DNA of 64,000 nucleotides, taken from the NCBI GenBank assembly GCA_021502835.1, contig JAKFGP010000025.1, positions 124,001-188,000 of the forward strand, in the 5' to 3' direction. Below are positions 20,432 to 31,761 of the stretch, one piece after another. The position numbers and the translations under genes are program-made. The notes under the pieces were generated by a model. The model had not been told where the DNA came from. It did not search any database and saw only the letters and a program-made list of their open reading frames with translations. The stretch comes from Streptomyces thinghirensis (GTDB lineage: Bacteria; Actinomycetota; Actinomycetia; Streptomycetales; Streptomycetaceae). The first letter of the stretch is position 1. Each line of letters opens with the position of its first letter.

Positions 20432-21098
20432 CGGAGACGCGCCTCCACCAGGCCCGACTCGTAGGCGAACACCACGAGTTGGGCCCGGTCCCGGGCGCCC
20501 AGCTTGGTCATCGCCCGGCTGATGTGCGTCTTGGCGGTCAACGGGCTGATCACCATGTGTACGGCGATCTCCTCGTTGCTCAGGCCGCGGGCGGCGAGCG
20601 CGGTGACCTCGCGTTCGCGGCGGGTGAGGCGGTCCAGGCCGGGGCGGTGGCACGGTCCGGGGGCCGGGAGACGAACTCGCCGATCAGGGTGCGGGTGACC
20701 GAAGGGGAGAGCAGCGCCTCACCGCGTGCCACCACCTCGATGGCCTGGAGCAGGTCGGCGGGCTCGGTGTCCTTCAAGAGGAAGCCGCTCGCTCCCGCCC
20801 GCAGCGCCTCGAAGACGTACTCGTCCAGGCCGTAGTTGGTGAGGATGACCACGCGGACGGCGGCGAGGGCCGGGTCGGCGGCGATGCGGCGGGTCGCCTC
20901 GATGCCCGACATCACGGGCATCTGCACGTCGACCAGCGCCACGTCGGGCACCCGGTCCCGCACCAGTGCCACGCCCTGCTCGCCGTCGGCCGCCTCGCCG
21001 ACCACCTCGATGCCGTCCTCGGCGTCGAGGAGGGCCCGGAATCCGGCGCGCATCAGCGCCTGGTCGTCGACGAGCGCCACCCGCAAGACCTCGCTCAT
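20428..21098 (-). CDS. LuxR/NarL-type response regulator
   Basis: Receiver domain from ATG 21098: LRVALVDDQALMRAGFRALL (acidic pair), VPDVALVDVQMPVMSGIEAT (phospho-acceptor Asp), VVILTNYGLDEYVFEALRAG and ASGFLLKDTEPADLLQAIEV (conserved Lys). After a frame change near 20650 comes the LuxR HTH: NEEIAVHMVISPLTAKTHIS, RAMTKLGARDRAQLVVFAYE and SGLVEARLR at TAG 20428. About 223 aa. Its ATG overlaps the kinase stop (ATGA), so it is the second gene of a two-component operon. Target genes are not indicated. Confidence 0.9.
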
Positions 21099-22218
21099 AC
21101 CGTCTCCCCCAGCGGCAGCCGGGCCCGCACCGAGAAGCCGCCCTCCGCGCGCGGGGCGGCGCCCAGGGTGCCGCCGAGAGCCGTCACGCGTTCCCGCATG
21201 CCGGTCAGGCCGGTGCCCGGCGTCGGCGGGCGGGCCGGGTCGGCGGCTCCGTCGTCGTCCACGTCGATCGCCAACCGCCCCTCGCTCCCCTGCCGTAGTC
21301 GATGAGGACGGTCACCTTCGCCGGTCCCGCGTGCCGGGCCGCGTTGGTGAGGGCCTCCTGCACGATGCGGTAGGCGGCCCGGTCGACGGCCTGCGGCAGC
21401 GGGCGTTCGTCGCCGGTGACCGTCAGGTCGACGGCCAGACCGGCGGCGGCGGGCCCGCTCCACGGAGCAGGGCCGGGGTGCCCGGTGGGTTCGTCGGCGC
21501 GCAGCACCTGGAGGGCGGAGCGCAGTTCGCGCACGCCTCGCCACTGGCCTCCTGGATGGCGAGCAGCGCCGGCGGCACCTCATCGCCGCGCTTGCGGGCC
21601 AGGTGGACGGCGACGCCGGCCTGGGCTTGACGATGGAGATGCTGTGCGTGAGCGAGTCGTGCAACTCCCGGGCGATGCGCAGGCGTTCCTCACCGGCGCG
21701 GCGGAGGGCCGCCTCCTCCCGGGTGCGCTCCGCCTCCGGGGCGCGCTGCTCGGTCTGGCGCAGGTACGCCTGCCAGTTCCGGTCGGCGAGCCCGGTCACC
21801 ACCGCGCACAGGAACCAGTGCCGGCGAGCAACCCGGCGCCCGCTCGGCCACCTCCTGGGTACCGGGGCCCGTCGCCACGTACCCGGCCAGGAACCACCGC
21901 GCCGCCGGCCGCGCGACGCCCCGGTGGCCGACCCGGGCCGCGGTGTGCACGGCGCCCCGGACGGGCAGCGCAGAGCGGCCCGGGATGGGCGTGCAGGGAC
22001 GTGGGCCGTGCCCAGCACGGTGGCGACGGCGAGCACCGCGCGCGGGGCGGCACGGTGGAAGGCGAGCGCCGCCGAGGCGAGGGCGATCAGCGCGTGGTCG
22101 AGAGCCGTGGTGTCGTCGTCGAAGGCGGCCGCGGTCATGCCGAGGCACCGACCACGACCGCGAGGATCGCCGTCGGCGGGCCGCCCGCGATCGGCCTGAC
22201 GCTCACTCGTGTCCGCAC
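21095..22218 (-). CDS. NarL-type sensor histidine kinase
   Basis: N-terminal membrane part: VSVRPIAGGPPTAILAVVVG, LDHALIALASAALAFHRAAP, RAVLAVATVLGTAHV, RHWFLCAVVTGLADRNWQAY. Then HisKA_3: ERLRIARELHDSLTHSISIV with the phospho-accepting His in ARELHDSL. The ATPase domain is seen as TGHPGPAPWSGPAAAGLAVD, YRIVQEALTNAARHAGPAKV (N-box) and TGLTGMRERVTALGGTLGAA (G-box), ending ARLPLGETV at TGA 21095. About 375 aa. The start is taken as GTG 22218; the true start could be upstream. Signal unknown. Several frame breaks in the membrane and dimerisation parts. Confidence 0.85.
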
Positions 22219-22357
22219 CCTAGACGGCGCCGACGACGGTCGCGTCGGCCCTGTGGACGGCTTGCGGACTACTCCCGGCGGAGTAGTGCCCCTCGGGACC
22301 GGACCGCGGGGCGCAGCGCCGACCGCATCCGGCCGTACGACGACCGCGGGCACCCCG

Positions 22358-23342
22358 GTGGCACACGCTGCTGTCCGCGCCCACACCCTTCCGTCACACC
22401 GAACCCCTTCCGCCGAAGGCGGCACCGCCGGCCGCGTCGCCGAGGTCTACGCCCAGGCGGCGCGGGACTTCGGCATCGAGCCCGCCCTCGTTCGCGGTCC
22501 TCTCCTCCGCGCCCTGCACTCTGCCCCGGCCTGGGCGCTGATGCGCAGTCCCTGATCGCCGGCCCGGCGGCCGGACCGGCAAGGAGGTCGCCGCCTTCGG
22601 GGTGTCGCAGGCCAACAAGTGCCGGTTCTGCGTGGACGCGCACACCATGCTGCTGCACGCCACCGGCGACCACGCCCTCGCCGAGCAGCTATGGCCCAGG
22701 GTCAGAACCGGCCGACGAGGCAGCACGCGCGTGCTCGACGGAGCGCGGCGCACCCGTGTCCCGGGGCCGCGCGGGGAGCGGCCATCCGTTCCCGCACGAG
22801 GAGGCCCCCGGCTATCTCGGCACCGCGCTGGCCTTCCACTTCATCAACCGTGATGTCGGCCCTGGTGACCGAGGGAACCTGCTCCCGGCCGACGCGCAGC
22901 GCTGCGTCCGGTGCGGAGCCTGGCGGGCCGGTCGCTGTCGCCGGACCGTGCGCGCCGGCCGTCCCCGGTGCCGCCCTGTCCCTTCTCGACGCCCCCGGCC
23001 CGGGACCGGCGTGGGCGGCGGGCACCCCGGTCGGCCCCGCGTACGCGGCGCTGAGCACCACCGCCACCATGGGCGCCGGGCTCCTCGACGCCGACGACCA
23101 GGCCCTCGTACGCGCCACCTCTGCGTGACTGGGACGGGTCTCCACCCTCCCCTCGCCCGAGGCCCTTCCCCGACCGGCGGGAGCGGCGGCGCACGGCTGG
23201 CGCTGCTGGCCGCGCTACACGCCGGGCAGGGATCACGGACGCGGACGTCGCGGCATGGCGCCGGCCCGAGCACCGACCACTGCCTGGTGCACCTCGTCGC
23301 GTACAGCGTTCGCCGCCGTGGACCGCATCGAGGGCGCCCTGA
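22358..23342 (+). CDS. AhpD-like / carboxymuconolactone-decarboxylase-fold protein
   Basis: Reconstructed: GRVAEVYAQAARDFGIEPAL, LGADAQSLIAGPAG, EVAAFGVSQANKCRFCVDAH, TMLLHATGDHALAEQL, EEAPGYLGTALAFHFINRVM and STTATMGAGLLDADDQALVR. The motif ANKCRFCVDAH is the AhpD CxxC-x3-H active site, so a thiol peroxidase or disulphide-reductase role is likely. The protein is longer than AhpD (about 325 aa), with a C-terminal extension LVHLVAYSAFAAVDRIEGAL. It lies divergent to the kinase operon and just upstream of a methyltransferase on the same strand. Start GTG 22358 and the end near 23342 are approximate because of frame breaks. Confidence 0.7.
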
Positions 23343-23395
23343 GTACATCCGTCACCCGCCCACCACCCAGGAGACCTCGCGAACGATCGTCGCCG

Positions 23396-24218
23396 AACCC
23401 CGCCGGGCCGAGGCCTGGAACGGCCCCGCCGGCGCGCACCGGGCCGGCCACCAGGACCGCTACGGCGCCATGCGCTGCGACGCCATGCGCTACGACGCGA
23501 TGCCGGCGGGCGTGAACGACGCGCTTGTTCGGCGCGGCGGCCGTCGCCCCGGCGACCGTGTCCTCGACGTCGGCTGCGGGGCCGGCGCGACGACCCGGAT
23601 CGCGGCGCGGCTCGCCGCCCCGGGTACGCCGTCGGCGTCGACGTCTCGGCGCCTCTGCCGGCACGGGCACGCGCGAGCACGGCGGTGGAGGGCATCGCGA
23701 ACGCGACGTACGGAGTGCGCCGACGCTCGGGTGCGCGCGTTCCCGGCCGGTGGATACGACGTGGTCGTCAGCCGGGGCGGGGGTGAGGTTCTTCGCCGAC
23801 CGTGCCGCCGCCTCCGGAACCTGGTGCGGGCCCTGCGGCCGGGCGGCCGGCTCGCGTTCGTCTGCCCCCGGCCGCCGGGACCCGAGTCGGAGCAGGGCCG
23901 GGCGCTCGCCCGCTTGTCGTCGACGAGACCGGCCCGAGACCCGGTCGCCGCCGCGCGCGATGGCCTCGTTGTCGGATCCGGCGCGCGTCCGGGAGGCCCC
24001 TGGCCGGGTACGAGGGGTGACGATCGTCCGGTCACCGTCGAGACGGTCTGGGGCCGGGACGTGCGCGATGCCGCCGAGTTCCTCCTGTCGCGCGTACCGG
24101 GCGGCGCGCTCCCGCCTCTCGGCTCGCCGGTCTGGAGGAGGCCCTGCGCCCGTTCCACACCGGCACCGGCGTGCGGATGCGGGCCGACGTGTGGCTGGTG
24201 TCGGCGATCCGGCCCTGA
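23396..24218 (+). CDS. Class I SAM-dependent methyltransferase
   Basis: Motif I DRVLDVGCGAGATTRIAARL (VLDxGCGxG, SAM-binding), then VGVDVSAPLLARAR, ADARVRAFPAGGYDVVVSRG (motif II region) and FRNLVRALRPGGRLAFVCPR (LRPGGRL), ending VSAIRP at TGA 24218. About 270 aa. Upstream of motif I, where relatives have one HQDRYDAM, this gene has three tandem 15-bp units coding RYGAM-RCDAM-RYDAM (23458-23502). No good start codon is visible: the frame opens near the VAEPRRAEAWNGP segment at about 23396. Substrate unknown. Confidence 0.75.
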
Positions 24219-24370
24219 CGCCCCCGCCGGGACCAGGTGCTCCCGTTCGTCTGCGTCACCGCGCGGCCCACCACCGAGTTCGCCCTTCCGCCCCACGGGG
24301 AGTCGTGTGACACTGGCGTCCCGTCCGCAGTGCGGACCCTCTCCGCACCGTCCCCCACGAGAAGTGCGCC

Positions 24371-25026
24371 GTGCGTTCTTCTTCCCCTGCCGCTCGCCCT
24401 GACCGCGCGTCTGGCTCCGGTCGCCGTGCTCGCCACCGCGGGCTGGGCGCTGTCGTCCGGGCCGGACACGTCACCGGCCGCGAAGGACAAGACGCCGCCC
24501 GACACCACCGAACGGTCCGCCTCCGCACCGGCGACCGAGGCGGTGACGAAGACGGCCGCCGCCGCTCCGGCACCCTGCGAGGAGCCTGGCCGGGAAGACG
24601 GTCACCTCCACTGGTGCCGGGTGCCAAGGCGGCCGGCAAGGAGATCCGTGTCGACGGACACCGACGTGCGCCGCACCTGCTCCTGGAACGCGCCTGGGGG
24701 TACGACTACCGGTGGCTCGACGTCTCCTTCGAGGTGATGGCGTCGGACGAGGCGGCGCTGAAGTCGTACAAGGAGCGGGTCGCCGACCGGAGGGCGGTGG
24801 CGAGGTGCCGGGGCTCGGCGACGCGGCGTACATCCGTCGTGAACCTCACCACCGAGGACAAGCAGCAGACGCGCGAGGCACCGTGCTGGTCCGCGCGTCC
24901 AACGCCCCTGGTGATGATCACATACAACGGCGGTGACTTCGAGTCGAAGAAGGCACCGAGTACGGAGACGATCAACAAGGGCGCCATCCGAGGCGGCCAA
25001 GGAGGCGGTGGCCGCCTTGGAGGCGG

Positions 25027-25036
<10 letters not shown>
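24371..25036 (+). CDS. Secreted DUF3558-like protein
   Basis: Joined frames: LALTARLAPVAVLATAGWAL (signal/TM), a low-complexity S/T/P linker (SGPDTSPAAKDKTPPDTTER), then VTSLVPGAKAAGKEIRVDGT, TCSWNALGGYDYRWLDVSFE, VMASDEAALKSYKERVADR and SNALVMITYNGGDFESKKAP. The pattern of a Cys-containing segment (CSW), a strand LDVSFE and a late VMITYNG resembles DUF3558/DUF3558-like actinomycete envelope proteins. About 220 aa, start GTG 24371, stop 25034-25036, overlapping the end of the converging NCS1 gene. Four frame breaks. Function unknown. Confidence 0.5.
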
Positions 25037-26580
<1,544 letters not shown>

Positions 26581-26656
26581 GGGCAGGCCAATCGTGCGGT
26601 GGGACGGGAGAAGGCCGTGCGGGCGGTGCCGAGGGGTGCGCGGGTGCGCCCTGGGC

Positions 26657-26680
26657 CCCCCTTCCCGAGCGGGAAGGGGG
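26657..26680 (-). terminator. Perfect 10-bp hairpin after LLM gene
   Basis: CCCCCTTCCC (26657-26666), loop GAGC, GGGAAGGGGG (26671-26680). It lies 16 bp beyond the LLM stop codon in the direction of transcription and before the NCS1 start. There is no T-tract, as is usual for Streptomyces terminators. It could attenuate expression of the NCS1 gene relative to the upstream enzymes. Confidence 0.6.
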
Positions 26681-26695
26681 ACGTGGTGAGTGGGC

Positions 26696-27720
26696 TCAGC
26701 CGTTGACGGCCGGGATCACCTTGATGCCGTACGCGTCGATCACGGCTTCCTGCGCGTCGTGCATGTCGTAAAGCGCGAACTGGTCGACGCCGAGGGCGCG
26801 CAGGGCGTTCAGCTTCTCGATGTGCTTCTCGGCCGGCCCGATCAGGCGCAGAACCGGTCGACGATCTCGTCCGGCACGAACCGGGTGTCCGGGTTGCCGC
26901 TGCGCCCGTGGTGGGAGTAGTCGTAGCCCTCGCGGGCCTTGATGTAGTCGGTGAGTTCGCCGGGTACGGCGGCGGAAGTGGACGCCAGTACTCCTCGACG
27001 AGGTCGGCCACGTGGTTGCCGACCATGCCGCCGAACCAGCGGCACTGCTCGCGCGCGTGGGCGAGCGCCTCGGGCGAGTCGTCGGCGGTGACGTAGGCCG
27101 GGGCGGCGACGCGATCCCCTCGGACGGGTCCCGCCCCTGCGGCGACGGCGGCGTCCTTGACGGCCTTGACCATGTACTCGGTCAGGTAGAGGTCGGCGAG
27201 CTGGAGGATGAAGCCGTCGGCCTCCTCGCCGGTCATCCTCAGCGCCTTCGGTCCGTACGCCGCCATCCACACGGGCACTTCGGCGCCCGGCTTGATCCAG
27301 GGGAACCTGACGACGGTGCCGCCGCCGAGGTCGGCCTCCTCTCCCCTGCCCAGCGCCCGGATGACCTTCATGGCCTCGCTGATGCGGGCCAGGGTGTTGA
27401 GGCTTTGCGGCCGGCGACGCGCATCGCGGAGTCGCCGCGGCCGATGCCGCAGACGGTGCGGTTGCCGAACATGTCGTTGAGGGTGGCGAAGGTGGAGGCG
27501 GTCACCTCCCAGGTGCGGGTACCCGGGTTGGTGACCATCGGGCCGACCTTCAGTTTCGTGGTGTTGGCCAGGATCTGGCTGTAGATCACGAACGGCTCCT
27601 GCCAGAGCACGGCGGAGTCGAAGGTCCAGCCGTGGCTGAAGCCGTTGCTCTCCGCCCGCTTCATCAGGTCGACCACGCGGGAGGCGGTGGTCGGGTCTGC
27701 AGGACGAGTCCGAAGTCCAT
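26696..27720 (-). CDS. LLM-class flavin/F420-dependent oxidoreductase (TIGR03842-like)
   Basis: TIM-barrel luciferase-like oxidoreductase. ATG 27720 opens MDFGLVLQT and, after a slip, VVDLMKRAESNGFSHGWTFD, SAVLWQEPFVIYSQILANTT, KLKVGPMVTNPGTRTWEVTA, STFATLNDMFGNRTVCGIGR and GDSAMRVAGRKP. The RxxCGIGRGDSAxR stretch is characteristic of the F420-dependent TIGR03842 subgroup. C-terminal part: GGMVGNHVADLVEEYW, DYIKAREGYDYSHHGRSGNP and DTRFVPDEIVDRFC, ending IKVIPAVNG at TGA 26696. About 340 aa. It lies 11 bp after dihydropyrimidinase, so it is co-transcribed. This subgroup often neighbours pyrimidine/hydantoin genes; the reaction is not established. Confidence 0.85.
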
Positions 27721-27731
27721 GGGCGCGGCTC

Positions 27732-29133
27732 CTAGTTCAGGTACTGACAGGTGGCGCGCGGGGTGTAGACGCCGTGGCCCTTGCGCCCGGTGTACTCCGC
27801 TCGGTGACGACCGGTTCGCCGCGCGAGAGCACGGTCTCCACGCGGCCGGTGATCCGCTTGCCCTCGTACGCCGAGTAGTCGACGTTCATGTGGTGGGTCT
27901 CGGCGGAGATGACCTGCTCGGCGTGCGGGTCGTAGACGACCACGTCGGCGTCGGCGCCCGGGGCGATGGTGCCCTTCTTCGGGTAGAGGCCGAACATGCG
28001 GGCCGGGGTGGCGCAGGCGATCTCGATCCAGCGGCGCCGGGTGACGTCCCGTCGACGACGGCCTGGTGGAGCAGGTCCATGCGGTTCTCGACACCCGGCA
28101 TGCCGTTGGGAATCTTGGAGAAGTCGCCCCGGCCCAGCTCCTTCTGGCCGCTGAAGCAGAAGGGGCAGTGGTCGGTGGAGACCACCTGGAGGTCGTTGGT
28201 CCGCAGGCCCCGCCACAGGGCCGCCTGGTGCTCGCGCGGGCGCAGCGGGGTGCTGCACACGTACTTGGCGCCCTCGAAGTCGGGCTCGGCGAGGTTGTCG
28301 GTGGACAGGAAGAGGTACTGCGGGCAGGTCTCGCCGAAGACGTTCAGGCCCTCGTCGCGGGCCCGGGTCAGCTCCGCGACCGCTTCCGTCGCGGAGACGT
28401 GCACGACGTACAGGGCGCGCCGGCGACCTGGGCGAGCTTGATGGCGCGGTGGGTCGCCTCGGCCTCCAGGAGGGCCTTGCGGACCTCGCCGTGGAAGGCG
28501 CGGATCGGTCTCGCCGCGCGGCGAGGGCCTGCTCGACCAGGACGTCGATCGCGATGCCGTTCTCGGCGTGCATCATGATCAGGCCGCCGTTGTCGGCGGC
28601 GCGCTGCATGGCGCGCAGGATCTGGCCGTCGTCGGAGTAGAAGACACCGGGGTAGGCCATGAACTGCTTGAAGGAGGTGACGCCCTCCTCCACCAGCAGG
28701 TCCATCTCCTTGAGCGTCTTCTGGTTCACGTCGGAGACGATCATGTGAAGGCGTAGTCGATGGCGCAGTTGCCCTCGGCCTTGGCGTGCCAGGCGTCCAG
28801 GCCCGAACGCAGGCGAGTGTCCGACGCTCTGGATGGCGAAGTCGACGATGGTGGTCGTGCCGCCCCAGGCGGCGGCCCGGTGCCGGTCTCGAAGGTGTCG
28901 GCGGCGTAGGTGCCGCCGAAGGGCATCTCCATGTGGGTGTGGCCGTCGACGCCGCCCGGGATGACGTACTTGCCGCTCGCGTCGATGACCTGCTCGGCCG
29001 TGAAGGCCTGGGCGGCCGGGGTGCCGGTCGCGGCGAGGGCGGCGATCCGGCCGTCCTCGATCAGGACGTCGGCGTGGATCTCGTCGGACGCGGTGACGAC
29101 GAGGCCGCCGCGGATGACGGTACGGCTGCTCAT
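27732..29133 (-). CDS. hydA: Dihydropyrimidinase / D-hydantoinase
   Basis: Opens the ring of dihydrouracil, dihydrothymine or hydantoins. ATG 29133: MSSRTVIRGGLVVTASDEIH, QVIDASGKYVIPGGVDGHTH (HxH metal ligands) then MEMPFGGTYAADTF. Next: LVEEGVTSFKQFMAYPGVFY (the Lys of SFKQFMA is the carbamylated bridging ligand), NGGLIMMHAENG, ALYVVHVSATEAVAEL and GLNVFGETCPQYLFLSTDNL, YVCSTPLRP, LQVVSTDHCPFCFSGQKELG (metal Asp), FGLYPKKGTIAPGADADVVV, THHMNVDYSAYEGKRITGRV, ending HGVYTPRATCQYLN. About 467 aa, full length. It is 34 bp downstream of beta-ureidopropionase 1. Frame breaks near 28860, 28500, 28420, 28050 and 27800. Confidence 0.92.
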
Positions 29134-29167
29134 GCTGCTGTTCCCTCCTGTCAGGGGCCCCGGTCGG

Positions 29168-30010
29168 TCAGGGCGCGGTCAGCGGGGAGTAGGCGCCCGG
29201 CGCCCGGTCGCGGTAGAACTGCCAGCGGTCGCGGACCTCGCGCAGCCTGCCCATGTCGAGGTCCCGGACGACGAGTTCGCTCTCCTTGTCGCTCGCGACC
29301 TCGCCGACGAACCGCGCCTCGGGGTCGACGAAGTACGAGGTGCCGTAGAAGTCGTTGTCGCCGTACTCCTCCACGCCGACGCGGTTGATCGCGCCGACGA
29401 AGTACTCGTTGGCGACGGCCGCCGCCGGCTGCTCCAGCTGCCACAGGTAGCCGGACAGGCCGCGCGAGGTGGCCGACGGGTTGAAGACGATCTCGGCACC
29501 TTCCAGGCCCAGCGCCCGCCAGCCCTCCGGGAAGTGCCGGTCGTAGCAGATGTAGACGCCGACCTTGCCGACGGCCGTGTCGAAGACCGGCCAGCCGGAG
29601 TTGCCGGGACGGAAGTAGAACTTCTCCCAGAAGCCGCGCACCTGCGGGATGTGCGTCTTGCGGTACTTGCCGAGGTAGGTGCCGTCGGCGTCGATGACGG
29701 CGGCGGTGTTGTAGAGGACGCCGGGCTGCTCCTCCTCGTACATCGGGAGCACCAGGACGATGCCGTGCTCGCGGGCGAGCAGCTGGAAGCGCTCGACGAT
29801 CGAGCCGTCGGGGACGCGCTCGGCGTAGGCGTAGAACTCGGGGTCCTGGATCTGGCAGAAGTACGGTCCGTAGAACAGTTCCTGGAAGCACATGACCTGT
29901 GCCCCCTGCGCGGCGGCGTCACGCACCGCCTGCTCGTGGACCTGGATCATCGATTCCTTGTCGCCCGTCCAGGCGGTCTGGAAGAGCGCGGCACGGATCA
30001 CTCGGCTCAT
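29168..30010 (-). CDS. Beta-ureidopropionase-like nitrilase-superfamily hydrolase (copy 1)
   Basis: Intact 280-aa ORF, one of the few unbroken genes here. N-carbamoyl-beta-amino acid hydrolase type: Glu44 (CFQELF), Lys118 (YRKTH) and Cys155 (YICYDRHFPEG) form the Glu-Lys-Cys triad. The GFWEKFYFRPGNSGWPVF and NEYFVGAINRVGVEEYGDND stretches are typical of the beta-ureidopropionase/NitX group. It splits N-carbamoyl-beta-alanine (or -aminoisobutyrate) to the beta-amino acid, CO2 and ammonia. First gene of the hydA-LLM-NCS1 unit; two 12-bp repeats lie 64-108 bp upstream. A close paralogue is at 33044-33885. Confidence 0.93.
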   Translation of the reverse strand: MSRVIRAALFQTAWTGDKESMIQVHEQAVRDAAAQGAQVMCFQELFYGPYFCQIQDPEFYAYAERVPDGSIVERFQLLAREHGIVLVLPMYEEEQPGVLYNTAAVIDADGTYLGKYRKTHIPQVRGFWEKFYFRPGNSGWPVFDTAVGKVGVYICYDRHFPEGWRALGLEGAEIVFNPSATSRGLSGYLWQLEQPAAAVANEYFVGAINRVGVEEYGDNDFYGTSYFVDPEARFVGEVASDKESELVVRDLDMGRLREVRDRWQFYRDRAPGAYSPLTAP

Positions 30011-30073
30011 CTTCGGCCTCCACTCGCTCGGTGTGCTGCGAGCCTAGGAAGGGGCGGGTGGCCGAATTGAGTG

Positions 30074-30117
30074 GCACGGTGTCACGTTTGCGGGGGTCGG
30101 GCATTGCACGGTGTCAC
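30074..30117. promoter_or_regulatory. Direct repeat, candidate PucR operator
   Basis: GCACGGTGTCAC occurs at 30074-30085 and again, identically, at 30106-30117, 32 bp apart, about three helical turns. The pair sits in the 103-bp space between the pucR-type gene (its stop lies inside the second copy) and the start of beta-ureidopropionase 1. Equal-face spacing and position suggest binding sites for the PucR protein controlling the downstream operon. Confidence 0.5.
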
Positions 30118-31728
30118 CCCTGTTGTGCGTCGTGGGCGAGGAGCGCGATGTGGACGGGAGGCGGCCTGCTCGAAGTCGTCGAGGTCGACGCCGAGGCGGC
30201 CCTGTATGGCTTCCAGACGGCGGTAGAGGGCGGGCCGGGAGACGTGGTGGAGCTGGGCGGTGCGGGACTTGTTGCGGCCGGTGGCGAGGTAGGTGCGCAG
30301 TACGGACAGCAGGTCCTCGTCGGGGCCGCGCAGCAGCCCGTCCAGCTCCCGCTCGGCGAAGGACTGCACGTGGGGGTCGTCGCGCAGCAGCCGGACCAGT
30401 CCGCGCAGGTGGATGTCGCGCAGCCGCACGACGGGCGGCGGGTCGAGGGCGGTCGCGGAGTCGGCCACGGCGTCGGCGACGTGCTGGGCCTCGCGCAGGC
30501 CGGCCGGTACGTCGTCCCAGGCGGCGCGGGCGTCGGCTGCCGCCACCACGGCGTGGGCGGACTCCGGCTCCGACCGCAGCCGGGCCGCGAAGTGGGCGGT
30601 CAGCTCCCTGGCGTCCTGGTCGGAGGCGAGACTGAGCAGGACGGCGCCGGCACCAGTCGGCGAGTTCCGCGACGATCCCGGGCAGGCCCAGCAGCCGCAG
30701 CACGCGGTTCAGCCGGGCGGGCTCCCTGGTCGCGGACGACGAGCGGGACGAAGACGCGCCGGTTGACCGGCAGTCCGGCGGCGCGGGCCCGGGACAGGAG
30801 TTGCCGCGCCGGTGGCGGCACCGCTGACCAGGTCGGTGAGCAGGCTCCGCGCGGACTGCGCCTCCCAGGAGTCCCAGGAGCCGCCGGGGGTCCCGGGGCC
30901 TCCCGCGTGGGTGCCGTCGCCGCCGAGCATGCGGTGCAGGACGAGGGCCTCGGCGGCGCGGTCGGCGAGCAGCCGTCCGGCGGCCCGGTCACCGCGGTAG
31001 CCGCACAGCACCAGCCGTCCCCAGCGTTTCGCCCGGCCGCTCAGCTCGGCGCGGATCCAGCCGTCGGCGGTTCCGGCGCCGGCCTGGCGGGCGATGCGTT
31101 CCCAGTCCCGGAGCACGTCGTCGACCGCGGCCGCCCCCCGCCGTGGCGAGGACGCGGTGGGCGAGGTTGGTGACGACGACCGGGCAGCCGCCGTGCCGGG
31201 CCACCTCGTCGAGGAGGCGCTGCACGGGGGCGCCCGCGGTGATCAGCCCGGTCAGTTCGGTGCGTACGGCCTCGGAAAGGCTGACGGCGGCGAACTTGCG
31301 CCGCAGCAGCCGGGACTGCACCTCCTCGGTCAGTTCGGCGAAGGGGAGAGCCGGTGCAGGACGACCATGGGCAGACCGCACCGCTCGGCCACCCGGCGCA
31401 TCACGTCCGGCGGGGTCGGGAAGGCGCGGCCGAGACCGAGTACGACGGCGGCGGCCTCCGCGCGGTGCAGGGAGCGGATGTATTCGCCCTGCTTGTCCTC
31501 GTCGCCGGCGAGCAGCACCCCGGTGGTGAGCACCATCTCGCCGCCGCTGAGCATCACGCCGACGTCGGCGGCCTCGGCGACGTGCACCCAGCGCACCGGG
31601 CGGTCGAGCCGGTGCGCGCCGGCCACCACCTCGGGCTGCCCGGCGAGCACCCGCTCCAGGGTGAGGACTTGACGGACCGACAGAGCGGGCTCCCAGGGCT
31701 GCCGGTCCTGGTCCCAGGTGGTGGTCAT
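30114..31728 (-). CDS. PucR-family transcriptional regulator
   Basis: ATG 31728. N-terminal PucR sensor domain: PALSVRQVLTLERVLAGQPE, VRWVHVAEAADVGVMLSGGE, MVLTTGVLLAGDEDKQGEYI and VVLGLGRAFPTPPDVMRRVA. Middle: EVQSRLLRRKFAAVSLSEAV and RTELTGLITAGAPVQRLLDE. C-terminal HTH_30: LSVLRTYLATGRNKSRTAQL, HHVSRPALYRRLEAIQGRLG, VDLDDFEQAA, ending HDAQQG at TGA 30114. About 535 aa. PucR regulators commonly control purine, pyrimidine or amino-acid catabolism. It is 33 bp after the aminotransferase on the same strand. Four or five frame breaks between 30550 and 31350. Confidence 0.88.
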
Positions 31729-31761
31729 GGCGGCGCCTCGCCTCCGCTGGGGACGCGGCCG

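Noticed and set aside
21943..24402. 819-aa plus-strand ORF
   Set aside because: It strings together out-of-frame pieces of the AhpD-like and methyltransferase genes; the motifs lie in other frames.
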